A stretch of DNA of 64,000 nt from Branchipolynoe longqiensis (taxonomy: Eukaryota; Annelida; Polychaeta; Phyllodocida; Polynoidae). The notes beneath the pieces were generated by a model that saw only the letters and a list, made by a program, of their open reading frames with translations, did not search any database and was not told the DNA's origin. A program made the translations under genes and the position numbers. Location: contig CM059187.1 in NCBI GenBank assembly GCA_030323885.1, forward strand, positions 129,648,424 to 129,712,423. Reading direction: 5' to 3'. This document shows, piece by piece, positions 11,346-22,606 of this stretch (positions within the stretch are counted from its first letter, which is position 1; each line of letters starts with the position of its first letter).

Positions 11346-11595
11346 TGAAGCCACTGGTTGTCTTTTCTTGTGTGTGTTATTTTGTGATGAATTTATTTAC
11401 CCTGCTCATAACGGATACGTGTGATAAACACTTGTTTTCACCGCTGGACAGCATTAATCCAATTTGAATTTTGTTTTAGTAATACCCAGTAAAACTAGTT
11501 TGATTGATTGATTGGTGGTTTATATATATGCCTTTCAATGTTCATAAACATTGTGTATGCGTGCATAGCTTTGCTGCAGAACGAAGGCACACTGG

Positions 11596-12000
11596 CATTG
11601 AGTTTGCCGATACGCGCAGTGCAAAACGTCAATTTTATTCAAAATTAATAGAAATGCAGAACCCTAAGCTTATAAATTTAATATAATCTGTTCATCGAAT
11701 ATGTTTTCTATATGTGTTCCAAGCAGTTTGTTTCTAAGTGGTGTGGTTTTAGAGATATTTCACATTTTCTGTATGAAGATTACTCATGGCCATTGACAGT
11801 GCATTGAGTTTGCCGACACGTGCAGTGCAACACGTCAATTTTATTAAAAATTAATAGAAATCCAGAACCCTAACCTTATCAATTTAATAAAGTGTTTTTG
11901 GTGAATATGTTTTATATATGTGCCAAGCGGTTTGTTTCTAAGTGGTGTGGTTTTAGAGACATTTCACATTTCTGTATGACGATTGCTCACAGCCATTGAG
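11596..12000 (+). repeat. ~200-bp tandem duplication
   Basis: CATTGAGTTTGCCGA starts units at 11596 and 11802, and a third begins at about 11994. The two full units share nearly all blocks (ggtgtggttttagaga, cgtcaattttatt). Confidence 0.85.
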
Positions 12001-12240
12001 TTTGCAGTGTGACCCTGTGTTGTCCTAAAGCCAAGCTGGGCGCGCACTGACCTAAATACCTATGCTGACGTCACATTGAATAGGTCTATCCGCTATGTCG
12101 GCAGCATAGGCCTTTCACGGCAAGAGTATTGGTAGTATCTAACTTCTAAATTGGATTTGTAGGATATAATTTAGGTCAGTGTTTTGGTATTACAAATTTG
12201 ATGCTGTTATCGGAATATGCAACATTAACCTTACAAGTCC

Positions 12241-12579
12241 CCAGACGGGGTGGCCGAATGAGTTAGAGCGTCCGTCTTCCGGGTTGGTAGATCGTGGGGT
12301 CGTGGGTTCGAACCCTGGTCGAGTCAAACCAATGACTTAAAGATTTATGCTTGTTGCTTCCTAGCCTTACGCTCGGCATCATTAGAATAAGGCAAGGACT
12401 GGTTGGCTCAGTGTCAGGATAATGTAACTGAGTGGGATATCAGGTCATGATGCTGGTGGCCCGGTCTTCCACTGGGGCAGCACTATAAAGTCGCCATGAG
12501 TGCGCACTGTCACAAGTCGGTACCTGTCCTGATATAACCTTAGATGTTGCTAGGACATAAAACAACAAACAAACAAAAA
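12241..12579 (+). mobile_element. SINE T1, complete
   Basis: Head CCAGACGGGGTGGCCGAATG, B box GGTTCGAACCC, tail AACAACAAACAAACAAAA. Imperfect flanking repeats TTAACCTTACAAGT / TTAACCTGATAAGT are a likely target duplication. Confidence 0.92.
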
Positions 12580-12720
12580 TTAACCTGATAAGTGTTTAAT
12601 AAGAACGACCGGCTGACGTCAGCTTGAACAGCATGTGTTTCGGATATAAAATCGAAATGTTTCCATTTCCAACATTCCTCTATAAGCGTGTTCATCAAGC
12701 GGAACCCTTTCGCTGAGCCT

Positions 12721-13344
12721 TTAGCCATGTTCACACAGGGCAGTTAATTCGAATCATATGAATCAACTTGCCTAGTTCGGCTCACATTTGGCGTGTGAAC
12801 ACGCATCTGAGTCGGTTTAGGGCTGATTCGAATCATATAAGCCGGAATTTATAAACCACCTCTCCAGGTGGTTTATATGAAGGAAATTTTATGAATCGAC
12901 TTAAATCGCCTGTGTGAACGCAACCGACTTACTTGATGCAGATTAAGGACATCACACGCATGCGCAGTCGAGACCTTAGTTTGTTGACTTTCAGGTCGAT
13001 CAAAAGCCTATATTATATAATTTAGTCTATGAAAGTGCTAGCTGTGCACAGATATTTTTTTCATCATTTATTTTGAGTGTTTCACTGCCCAGCAGAAGTT
13101 TTTACGCTTCCAAAACAATATGATTCAGTCTATACATATCTAGGTCGAACCCACACTCTCTCGTGCCGACGTCGACTAACCGAAACTGGTGCTGGTTAGT
13201 CTGGACTTGCTCATGCGCAGATATCCACTTACGCCTTAAACCGACTCAAAGCACTGCCCGTGTGAACGCGAAACACTTTCAAACTAAATCGATTCATATG
13301 ATGTCTAAATCGCTTAAAACTTTTCCCGTGTGAACACGGCTATA
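12721..13344. mobile_element. Foldback element (GTGTGAAC sibling family)
   Basis: Ends TAGCCATGTTCACACAGGG and CCCGTGTGAACACGGCTA are inverted repeats. It carries repeated GTGTGAAC motifs and an internal ACCACCT/AGGTGGT palindrome (about 12856-12873) like the element at 43507. The target duplication is unclear. Confidence 0.8.
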
Positions 13345-13570
13345 GTTTTGGTAAATAGGGTATATGTTATGGGTGGTGACTGTGTGAATGTTCTGGAACG
13401 GTGTTCTCATCAGAACTACCAGGAAACAATTAGCATTTCGGCATACATTGGTTGTGTGGTGATTCGCCGGGCAGAATGGCTGAACCGATAGAGAGTTCGC
13501 TGACCATGTGGTAGGTTGTGAGTTCGATCCCTGGCCGAGTCAAACCAAAGATTTATTATTTTGGTGTTTG

Positions 13571-13724
13571 TCACTGCATTGGCTCTGCACTGGCACTGCA
13601 TTGGCACTGCATTGGCACTGCATTGGCACTGCAGTGGCACTGCATTGGCACTACATTGGCACTGCATTGGCACTGCATTGGCACTGCATTGGCACTGCAT
13701 TGGCACTGCATTGACACTGCAGTG
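13571..13724 (+). repeat. 12-bp minisatellite (GGCACTGCATTG)n
   Basis: About twelve near-perfect 12-bp units. Since 12 is a multiple of 3, open frames appear on both strands. Confidence 0.95.
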
Positions 13725-13751
13725 CCTTACTACTAGTACCACTAGTACTGG

Positions 13752-13868
13752 GAACTGATATGCACTAGTATGCACTAATATGCACCAATAGGTATTATTG
13801 TGCACTAATATGCACTAATAAATAATATGCACTAATATGCACTGATGGGTACTAATAGTAATAGACAC
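13752..13868 (+). repeat. TGCACTAATA-type short tandem repeat
   Basis: Imperfect 10-11-bp units (TATGCACTAA). Confidence 0.8.
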
Positions 13869-14025
13869 TAATAGGTTATGGTTTGATTGTTTAAATGCTC
13901 AATTGATTTTGTTGTTGATAGTTTGCCAAGTCGGCAGGTAAGATAGGGCAGGGCAGTCACTGGTTGGCTAAGTGTCAGAATATTGTGACTGTGAGGGATA
14001 ATATCGGTTGAATGGTTCCCCAGTG

Positions 14026-14295
14026 ACAGTGGCATGGTTTTCAAGGGCGGTTGATGTATGGAACTCCCAACATCTCCCAACCAGCTACTGCAGGGCCAAA
14101 TAGTTTTGCGCCTGTCTGGACATGTTCTTGATGGTGTGAATCCTCTATTTGCTCCCTGAGAGAGTGCCGCTGGTAACTTGCAAAAGCCAGCAGCACTTCA
14201 ACACTTTTGCAGGCAGCTTTCATGAAATGCGGAGAGTGGCAGTCAGGTAATGAAAGCAGTCTTTGTCACATCGCGACCGACAGCATGATGATGAT
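14026..14295 (+). mobile_element. RepB copy inserted in a T1 SINE
   Basis: A shorter plus-strand copy ending CAGCATGATGATGATG. Flanked by GGTTCCCCAGTG (14014-14025) and GGTGCCCCAGTG (14296-14307), a 12-bp target duplication with one mismatch lying inside T1 SINE sequence. Confidence 0.85.
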
Positions 14296-14639
14296 GGTGC
14301 CCCAGTGGAGCAGCACTATACAGTATGCACAAGCGTGCACCGTTACAGGTCGATACCTGTTCTGATGTGATGTTGATGTTGCTAGAATACAAACCCCCGC
14401 CCCCCCACAAAGAAACCCTACAAAATGAGACACACTTAAAACAAGCTCGATGAATCCTATTCCTAGTTGGTGCAGAACTGGGAGACGGGTCGAGTTGTGC
14501 GACCGGAAAACCCTGGGAGGTGGGTGTGTTGGTTAGTTGTTGGTGTTTAACGTCCTAGCAACATCTAAGGTCATATCAGGACGGGGTGAGATGCGACGGG
14601 GGGGGGGGGTGTAAGGGTCATCCACACCTCTCTCTATCT

Positions 14640-15110
14640 CCTCTCCGCTGGCCTTGCTCATCCTTGATATGTCTGAAAAGAGTTCCAGGAGGGGGAGCCC
14701 AGCAGCATTTCACATTCTACTCTTACTCTGTCTGTGTCTTTGGCTCACCGGCTGGTCACCATAGAGCAAATAGACACGGTCCTTTGACTCAACTCTCCTC
14801 ATTTCTCTTTCCTATACTCTACCCTTTTTTTCTTCTCCCAGGCATACTCCTCACCCTGACCAGGGGAGTTGTGTGCTTGGGTGGGGCCCTGTACATTACC
14901 GTTTCTCTCGCTTTGTTCTCGTTGCTGGAACCGCTTTACCCCTCTTTGCCCATCCCTTCCTCCCAAACCCTTGCTGCTGTCGACTGGATATGAGTGCTCT
15001 ACGACCGCCGGACTGAAGAGATTTGGGGCTGCCCTAACGCTTCGATGTTTCAATGTTGTAAATATGTCCTCAGCTTCTACAACCGTCCCATCTGAAGATT
15101 AATCTCCAAC
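14640..15110 (+). repeat. RepD copy
   Basis: Matches 9020-9480 on the opposite strand over its whole length. The 135-aa open frame at 14586-14993 lies in this repeat and is not conserved in the partner. Confidence 0.72.
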
Positions 15111-15114
15111 CAAA

Positions 15115-15500
15115 GATTGGGCCTATTTATCGAGCCTCTCTATAATGTTGCAGTTCTGCAAACAGTAACCGTCGTAAGGTTACAAACAACCCCACAAGCA
15201 ACGGGAGGAGGGGATGGGGAAGGCGAGTGGGGGTGACGGGGGAGGACGCACTAGGGAAGGGAGGGGGGGGGGGGTTGACGGTGTGTATGAGGCCGGGGGA
15301 CACGCGGTCAGATTGGTGTGAAATGATGTCAGATTGTTTTAAAGTTAGAGTAATTGTTAAGCGCCGACCGAGGTGCCTGCCCCGTCACTGAGGCGGAGCG
15401 CGTTGCCATAGAAACAAACTGCGCCTGATTAATTGGTTCTATCTAATAAATTGTCGCGTGAGGTTCGAGATTAGCGCGCTGGCGCGGCGAGGAGGTGGCG
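15115..15500. other. No gene seen; GC-rich single-copy-looking stretch
   Basis: A poly-G stretch (15268-15278) and then 15355-15500 without recognisable repeats. It contains GTTGCCATAGAAAC at 15402-15415, close to an RFX X-box. Confidence 0.4.
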
Positions 15501-15501
15501 A

Positions 15502-15801
15502 AGGTTGGTTGGTTGTTGGAGTTTTACGACCTTGCAACATCTAAGGTCATATCAGGACAGGTACCGACTTGTGACCGTGGCCATTCATGGCGACTTTATA
15601 GTGCTGCCCCACTGGGGAACCAGACCACCAGCACCATGGCCTGAGACCCTACTGAGCTAACCAGTCCTTGCCCTATGCTATTAATGCTGAGCGCCAGGCT
15701 AGGAAGCAATAAGGAATTGGTTTGACTTGACCAGGGTTCGAACCCCACGATCTACCAACACGGGAGACGGACGCTCAACTTATTCGGCAATCCCGTTTGG
15801 T
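15502..15801 (-). mobile_element. SINE T1, complete
   Basis: Minus strand: head ACCAAACGGGATTGCCGAAT, B box GGTTCGAACCC, tail GTAAAACTCCAACAACCAACC. Confidence 0.9.
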
Positions 15802-16151
15802 CTAATGTGGGGAAGGAGTTTAGGTGTGTGTGTGTATGTGCGTGTGTGTGTGTGTGTGATGCAGAAGAAATGATGGTTGGGAGGAGAGGGGGGGGGGGCG
15901 TAATGGATGTGGGGAGGGGAGGAGAGTGGGGGGGGGGGGAGTGAAGAACACGCGTGCACAGCGGGCCAAATTGCTGGGTGGGTAGGTTTTTTATGTCTCC
16001 TACATCCACCTCCCGATACCCCATGACAAAATTGCAATGCACTCAATTTAGTTCCCAATTAGAGGATGCCAGTGGAGTCCTAAATCCCCAACTTCCCATT
16101 GAAGTGTATATTGTAAGGCAATTTAAGTAGCAACCTTCGTTTTGTATAGAC

Positions 16152-16465
16152 TGGCATCGGGCGCGGTGGTCGAATCGGTAGAGCGCAGGCCGGGGGTTCA
16201 ATTCCCGGTTGAGTTAAACAAATGATTTACAAAACTGGTCCTTGTCACTTCCTAGCTTGGCGCTCTGCATTAATAGGATAGCCTAGCTCAGTGTCAGGAT
16301 AATGTGACTGAGTGTGATATCGGGTCATGTTGGTGATGGTCTGACTTCCCAGTGGGGCAGCACTATAAAGTCACCATGAGTGTGCACTGTCACAAGTCGG
16401 TACCCATTCTGATATGACCTTAGATGTTGCCAGGATGTAAAAATCCAACAACCAACTAACCATAG
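16152..16465 (+). mobile_element. SINE T1, near-complete
   Basis: Head GGGCGCGGTGGTCGAATCGG with a shortened anticodon region, B box GGTTCAATTCC, tail ATCCAACAACCAACTAACC. Confidence 0.9.
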
Positions 16466-16502
16466 CATGGCTAGCACCAGGTGAGGGGATGCATTCAATT
16501 TA

Positions 16503-16659
16503 CAGTAAAACCTCTTTAACCAATCACCTCTAGAGATCAACCACTCCCCTATATCGATTGCTTTACCCAAACAATACCATTGTAACGATTTAAAAAAACT
16601 CCTTAAATGGACCATTCATAGTCGGTCCCATGGTCGGTCGATTTAGAGAGGTTTTACTG
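16503..16659. mobile_element. pogo/Tigger-like MITE
   Basis: CAGTAAAACCTCTTTAACC ... GATTTAGAGAGGTTTTACTG with TA on both sides, 157 bp. Confidence 0.87.
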
Positions 16660-16924
16660 TATTATAATGCTCTAGTCGGAACATATTCCACGTTACACCG
16701 ACTGACGCCCGATGAGACGGCAACATTATGTTGTGACACCATACCGGAAGTGACAGCATGTAGACGACCTAGACTTGGGGGATCGGTCACCTCTCGTCAA
16801 GGCTTGAGTGTTTGACACGCAATGGCCCTGGGCCCTAATGCCAGTCTTGATATTTGGGTAGCATGTGTTCTGGCCTTAATCACTCTACGTGTTACCAGGA
16901 AGAGTGTCTGGAGAGTGTCTTGGG

Positions 16925-16976
16925 TAACACATACACATACACACACATACACACACATACACACATACACACACAG
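16925..16976 (+). repeat. (ACACAT)n microsatellite
   Basis: CA-rich hexamer repeats. Confidence 0.9.
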
Positions 16977-17139
16977 GGTGTGGTTTCTTGCCCTACTCGA
17001 CTCGCCACCGATGGACTCCCACAATTCAACCAGCCAACTAGCAAAAATAAAATCCCTTTCATAATTTTTGTTAAAAGGAAGTCATTTAGACATTAGCCAA
17101 TTCTTTTTTTAATTGGTGATCGTCCTCGCAGCACCATCA

Positions 17140-17405
17140 TAATATTACCCCATAATATCACGACATGATATCACCACATAATATCACCACATAATACACC
17201 ATCATTATATCACCCCCTAATATCATCACTTAATATTGCCACCTAATAGTTCCACATAATACCCTCCATAATATCACCACTTAGTGTCACGATCTAATAT
17301 TCTCCTATTATATCACCATCCAATATCACCACCTAAGAAGTAATATCACCACACAATATCACCACCTAAAATGACCATGTCATATCGCTCCTTAATAATA
17401 TCACC
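17140..17405 (+). repeat. Degenerate AATATCACCAC repeat
   Basis: About eighteen loose copies of AATATCACCACNTAAT, 12-16 bp apart. Confidence 0.88.
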
Positions 17406-17820
17406 ACAACACATTTGAAGGAAATAATGCATGAATAAAAAAGACATAAAACAAACACAACCAACTTGCCTCATGTCGTGGGTTGGACTTTAGGGTTGTT
17501 GTATTTGCCCTGATATTACGGACGTTGTGAGGTAAATATTGCACACCTGCCACATGGCATGGCATTTGTATTATCGCAATGTGCCCATTTGTATTCATAT
17601 ATCTATATATATTTACACACACATGTAATATAATGTATATGCACACACGCACATCTATATATGCAATGCGTCAGAGGAATGCTTACACACGTGTATTTCG
17701 TGCTAGTATATATATATACATATATATATATATACATATATATATATATTATATGTAATGCATTATAACCATACAAAAAGGGTGAAGGTGTGCTTGGTAC
17801 TTGCCACTACATTACCATTA

Positions 17821-17935
17821 TGGGGTGGGGGTGGGGTTAGGGGGTAGGGGATGGGGTAGGGGTAGGGGTAGGGGTAGGGGTAGGGGTAGGGACAGGGGTA
17901 GGGGTAGGGACAGGGGTAGGGGTAGGGACAGGGGT
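17821..17935 (+). repeat. (GGGGTA)n tract
   Basis: GGGGTA hexamers with GGGACA variants on the plus strand, runs of four G every six bases. Confidence 0.95.
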
Positions 17936-18346
17936 GTATCCATGGGTCCTGGTTCTCTCTTTTTTTCCCACAGCAGTTTTTCAGGGCAACGTAGAACATT
18001 TATGTTCTGTACGACTACGAGGTTACCTGAGTGCGTTCTATACAGACACCCCCCCCCCAACACACCCAACCACTCACACACACTCACACACAGACACACA
18101 CACACAGACACACACTCCTCCCACAATGCCACTTTTATTTTAATTACTTTGGCTAAGCTCTGAACATGGAGATTGCGGTTGGGGTGAGGGGGGTGGGGTG
18201 ACCATCGCTAACCCCAAACATGAACATGGCCTCCAGAAATATAAGCAACACACTTGCATGCGTTCTCGGCACCAGGGGTAGTACTAGTAGTAGTAGGCCT
18301 ATGCCTACCCAGGAGTAAGCTTTGCCGCCACACTGTGCACATTCCC

Positions 18347-18612
18347 CGCGGTCGAGTCAAACCCAATGACTTATAAATAAAATTGATACTTTTCACTTCC
18401 TAGCCAGGCGCTCGGTATTAATAGGATAGGGCAAGGGCGGGTTAGCTCAGTGTCAAGATAATGTGACTGAGTGTGATATCAGGTCATGATTCCAGCCACC
18501 TGATTTCCCAATGGGGCAGCACTATTAAGTTGTCATGAGTGTGCACTGTTACAAGTCGGTGCCCAGACTGATATGACCTTAGATGTTGCCAGGACGTAAA
18601 ACTCCAACAAGC
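18347..18612 (+). mobile_element. SINE T1, head-truncated
   Basis: Begins in the GGTCGAGTCAAACCC block after the B box. Body and AAACTCCAACAAGCAGTC tail are intact. Confidence 0.88.
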
Positions 18613-18810
18613 AGTCAACCTGCACCATCCTCACTGAGGGGAGGTAGCCAGAAGTGCTGGGCCAACCCCTGATTGCTGCTACATGTAGGTCGTCGGTAGC
18701 TGGTCATGTGACCAGTACTGCTGGCATAACTTTATCTGGCAGGCATCCCGGTAATTGGTTGATTAATTATGAATCAACGTGACGCTGGGCACATGAATGG
18801 CGGTCAAAAT

Positions 18811-18985
18811 GCCACCCCCCCACCCCCAGTCCCCACCCCCCCCCCCTCTCCCAGCCCCCCACCCCAATCACCCCCCCCCCCAATCCCAACCGCACCCCAA
18901 ACTCCCTCCCCCCCAACCCCAACCCCAACCCCACCTAACCACCACCAGCACCACCATCACCACACCACCACCACCACACCACCAC
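18811..18985 (+). repeat. C-rich and CCA-rich tract
   Basis: CCCCCAC, CCCCAA and CACCAC repeats. Confidence 0.88.
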
Positions 18986-19134
18986 CACCCTCGCCCGTCT
19001 GCGTCAATGTCATTGTGCATTTCTTGAATCAGGAGAGTACTTTCAAGTGAGTGATTGAGTTAGTGAGTGCATGTGAGGGTTGGTAAGATTCTTTCTGATT
19101 GGATCAATTAAAGATATGTTCATTGAGATTTTGA

Positions 19135-19262
19135 GCCTTACTAACGTCTAAGATCATATCGGAAGTGGTACCGACTTGCAACAGTGCACATGCATGGATA
19201 CCTTCTAGTGCTGCTCCATTGTGATACCATGCCACGGGTACCATAACTTGATATCCTACTTG
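19135..19262 (-). mobile_element. SINE T1, 3' fragment
   Basis: Minus-oriented body and tail blocks (TAACGTCTAAGATCATATCG, ACCGACTTGCAACAGTG). Confidence 0.75.
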
Positions 19263-19376
19263 TAATATTATGGCTACAGTACTACGACACATACCATGCA
19301 ACATTAATAACATTTGAAGATTTCAGGCACAAAAGCCAACAAACGCCATTTAGGCCGAAATTAAATCACGGTATTC

Positions 19377-19655
19377 TCTGTGGCAGAGTGGTTAGAGTGT
19401 CGGATTTTTTTCTAGGTCAGACTCCTAATCTGAAGGTCAGTGGTTCAATTTGGATTCCCACCACTGTGTATAACTTACAGCGTCATCAAAGCCCAGTTGC
19501 TCTCATACCATGTCTATGTGGTGTGGGAGGTTAAAAATCCTTTGGGTCGGTAAAAGAGTAGGCTCGGGCTTTCTATCGACAAACTGTCTAATGGTGAAAA
19601 CAAGTCTATTCAGACTTATACATGATAGGCAGTATAAATCTTCAAGAAAAAAAAA
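19377..19655 (+). mobile_element. SINE T4: another tRNA-derived SINE
   Basis: The head (CTGTGGCAGAGTGGTTAGAG, B-box-like GGTTCAATTTGGA), the body block CCATGTCTATGTGGTGTGGG and an A-rich end (about 19648). Confidence 0.75.
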
Positions 19656-20289
19656 CCATGACTACCAGGTTTGAGCGGCAGCTGTCATCATTCCGATAAT
19701 CAAATCCATTTACCCCCACAGAAACCAACATATATGAAATTGATAGTCTGTACCTTTAAATCACAACAACGCATTCTATTTCATCGAGAACAATAGATTT
19801 TGTCAGTTTTTGCGCCTGATCTCTTCAATTAGACTAAATTTTCTGTCCATGAACATAACAAAAAGAATAGTTAAAGTTGTTGGGTTGACTCGCTCAAGTC
19901 TTGATCCATCGACCGCCCCCCCCCCCCCCCCCCCAGGTGAGGCGCGTGTCCTATAACACTCGATCACGTGGTCCGGTCTGGTAAGTTTAAGTGATTGCGT
20001 GAATGTGTACATTTCACGGTGAAATGTACATTGCCGCACACATGTACTGTATGCGAACTTCCGCTCCAAAACCTGCCGGAGCTGTTTGAGTTTGTGCTGT
20101 GTCATCACGATGATGGGTGTGGCTGCTGATCCGGTCAGTCAGCGCCACCTGGCGGGGAGTGAGGAGAGTCTCTTTCAGCCTCGATTTATCCCAGGTCCTG
20201 AGTAGGGTTGTGTGGCCAAGTACTGAGGAGGTGGAGGAGGGAGGGATGTCTCAGCTTATCATCGGCAGTGTTCTGCCACTCCCCACTCC

Positions 20290-20790
20290 AGACCCTCACC
20301 CCCACCTACACCTCCACCTCCACCTCCACCTCCACCTCCAGCTCCACCTCCATTTGCACTCCCACCTCCCACCTCCCACCTCCACTCTCATCTCCAGCTC
20401 CAAATCTACCCCCACCCCCACCCCAACTCTACACCGTCATCTTCCAGTCTACATACTTCGACTCCACTCTCCACCACAACCCTACACTCCTCACTCCAAC
20501 CCTCCACTCTCCACCCCGGTCCTACACTCCCCACCCTCTCCACACATCTTCCACTCCACACCTCAATCCGAAACCCTTCCACACCACCATTAACTCTCCA
20601 CCCACATCTCCATTCACTTTCCACCTTCACCATACCCACTGCACTCACAGCTTTCACTCTATACCTCCACTCTCCACCTCCATCTCCATTCTTCACTTAT
20701 ACCATTCACGCCCAAATCTCCACTCTCCACATGCACTCTCCACCCATCTTCCTATCATATCCCCCCATTCTCATACGCCGCACACACACT
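20290..20790 (+). repeat. CCACCT-rich pyrimidine-biased tract
   Basis: (CACCTC)n at 20300-20390, followed by imperfect CTCCAC repeats. The 267-aa open frame here is repeat translation. Confidence 0.85.
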
Positions 20791-20970
20791 GGATACACCT
20801 ATTCTCCAAATCGGGTTGTTTCTGTTGTCAGTCCCTGACCCAGACCCCTCCCCCTCTCAGCACAGCCAATACAATCCCATACAATACAATCCCATACAAT
20901 ACAATTACAATCCCATATACCGGACACCTCAAGTTCTCAGTTGAAGCTGAGCACTTCATAAGTTCACCCA

Positions 20971-21620
20971 TGACGGGATGGCTTAATCAGTACCGTGCCG
21001 GCTTCCCATGAGTGGCTTTGATCCCCGACTGAGTCATACCAGTATCTTACAAAATTTCTTCTTCATCGTGTACTTCCACCAGTTATCTCAAGGGATTTTC
21101 GAGCAGAGGTATGATCTTTATTTGTGGGACATGCTCTCGGTGGTGGATGGTGGTAGCAGGATTTGCAATCAGATAGCTGATTTCCAGGGCCGCAATGTGG
21201 ATGCTCCTGCTGTGGCCAGTTTGTTGATAGAAAGCCCGGGCCAACACTTTTCCAGACCCAAGGGATTTTTAACCTCCCACACCACATAGACATGGTATGA
21301 GAGCAACTGGCCTTTGATGACGCTGTAAGTTATACACAGTGGTGGAAATCCAAATTGGCAGAGGTGGGGGGGGGGGGGATGGGGACTCAAACCACTGACC
21401 CTCAGATCAGGCATGCAAGTCAGACACTCTAACCACTACGCCACAGAGAACAACACTTACAAAAATTAATAGTTGTCAGTACCAGGACTGACGCTCAGCT
21501 TTAATAGGAGAATGACATGACTGGTTGGATAATGTGACTGAGTGGGATATCGGGGAGTACTATGAAGTTACCATGGGTGCGCACTGTCAGTACTCAACCT
21601 GTTCTTAGAAGGTAAAGCTC
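20971..21620 (+). mobile_element. SINE T1 split by SINE T4
   Basis: The T1 head (GACGGGATGGCTTAATCAGT) runs to about 21056 and the body resumes at 21459 (CTTACAAAAATTAATAG...GGTAAAGCTCCAACC). CTTACAAAATT/CTTACAAAAATT at the break is the likely target duplication of the inserted T4. Confidence 0.82.
21057..21458 (-). mobile_element. SINE T4, inserted in a T1 SINE
   Basis: Reverse copy: CCACACCACATAGACATGG, a TCTGAGGGTCAGTGGTTTGA-type B-box region on the minus strand and the head relic CTCTAACCACTACGCCACAG. It contains a poly-G run at 21366-21378. Confidence 0.75.
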
Positions 21621-21764
21621 CAACCATCTCGGGCTACTATTGGCAATAGCTGCAGCCTCTTTCAGCACCAGGTCAAGCAAGACATTTCCATTTCATGGCC
21701 ACTTTATGGATTTTATTATTGATCCAATTTTTCTTGGATTAAACATTCATCACGTCTTCTCCCC

Positions 21765-22300
21765 CTCCCATCCCCTTCCCCCTTCATTCCTCGCCCTACC
21801 CCCCTCCCTCCCCCCTCCCGCTCGCGCTCCCTCTCCCCTCCCTCCTTCCCCCTCCTCCCCCTCCCCGTCCCCACTTACCCCTCCCCCTCCCCTCCCCTTC
21901 AATCAACTATATTTTGAACAGGAAGAACAAAAAGGTGTAGCTGGTTTCTCGGACATGGCATATTCCCCTATTACTACTAGGGCTAGGACCATTGTGCGTC
22001 GGGTTTGGTAAACTAGCCCCTCCCCTCCTCCACACCCCCACACACCCACACACTCACACCCACACACACACTCACACTCACACACACCCCACACACCAAC
22101 ACCCACATACTCACACACCTACACACACCACACACATCCAAACACCCAAACACCTACCCACACACACACCAAAACACCCCTCCACACACCCCACCCACCC
22201 ACACACCCACCCACACCCACACCCACACTCACACACTCACACACTCACACACTCACACACTCACACACTCACCCCCCCCCCCACTCCCCACCCCCACACT
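21765..22300 (+). repeat. CT-rich then CA-rich microsatellites
   Basis: CCCTCC-type tract 21765-21900; CA/CCCACA repeats 22025-22290 including (CACACT)n. Confidence 0.88.
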
Positions 22301-22606
22301 CTTGCCCTGCCAGGGTTGTGGGCATGCGCGACGGTGACTGAGTGACGTAAACCCCTAGTGTAGGTCCTTCACACACAGTCCGTCCGGAATACTCCCGGGG
22401 GACTAAGCACTGCCCCGTTGGATAACGCATTCTTACGTATTGTGACTACAAGACATGCATCACAACCCACCACCACCACTACCACCACCACCACCACCAA
22501 GCCACCCCACCACCACACACACACCAAACTCATAAACACACAGGGCGGTGTTGCATAAGGTTCCCTGTGTACTAAGGGCTCAGCAGCACAAACCACATCT
22601 CCCTGT

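Larger units (their letters stand above)
13466..14395 (+). mobile_element. SINE T1 broken by a minisatellite and RepB
   Basis: The head (GGCAGAATGGCTGAACCGAT, B box AGTTCGATCCC) ends at about 13560. Minisatellite DNA follows. The body resumes near 13945 (GTCACTGGTTGGCTAAGTGT), is split by RepB (14026-14295) and ends near 14395 with a GTTGCTAGAATACAAAC tail. Confidence 0.8.

Noticed and set aside
12241..12330. Possible tRNA genes at SINE heads (also 23131, 36284, 22607)
   Set aside because: A- and B-box-like motifs are present, but each is followed by the same SINE body and tail and flanked by target duplications, so they are SINE promoters.
17140..17405. Spaced repeats that could suggest a CRISPR array
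   Set aside because: Units are short, degenerate and unevenly spaced, with no unique spacers, in a eukaryotic sequence.
20208..21011. 267-aa Ser/Thr/Pro-rich frame
   Set aside because: Generated by CCACCT-type repeats; composition follows the repeat and there is no domain.
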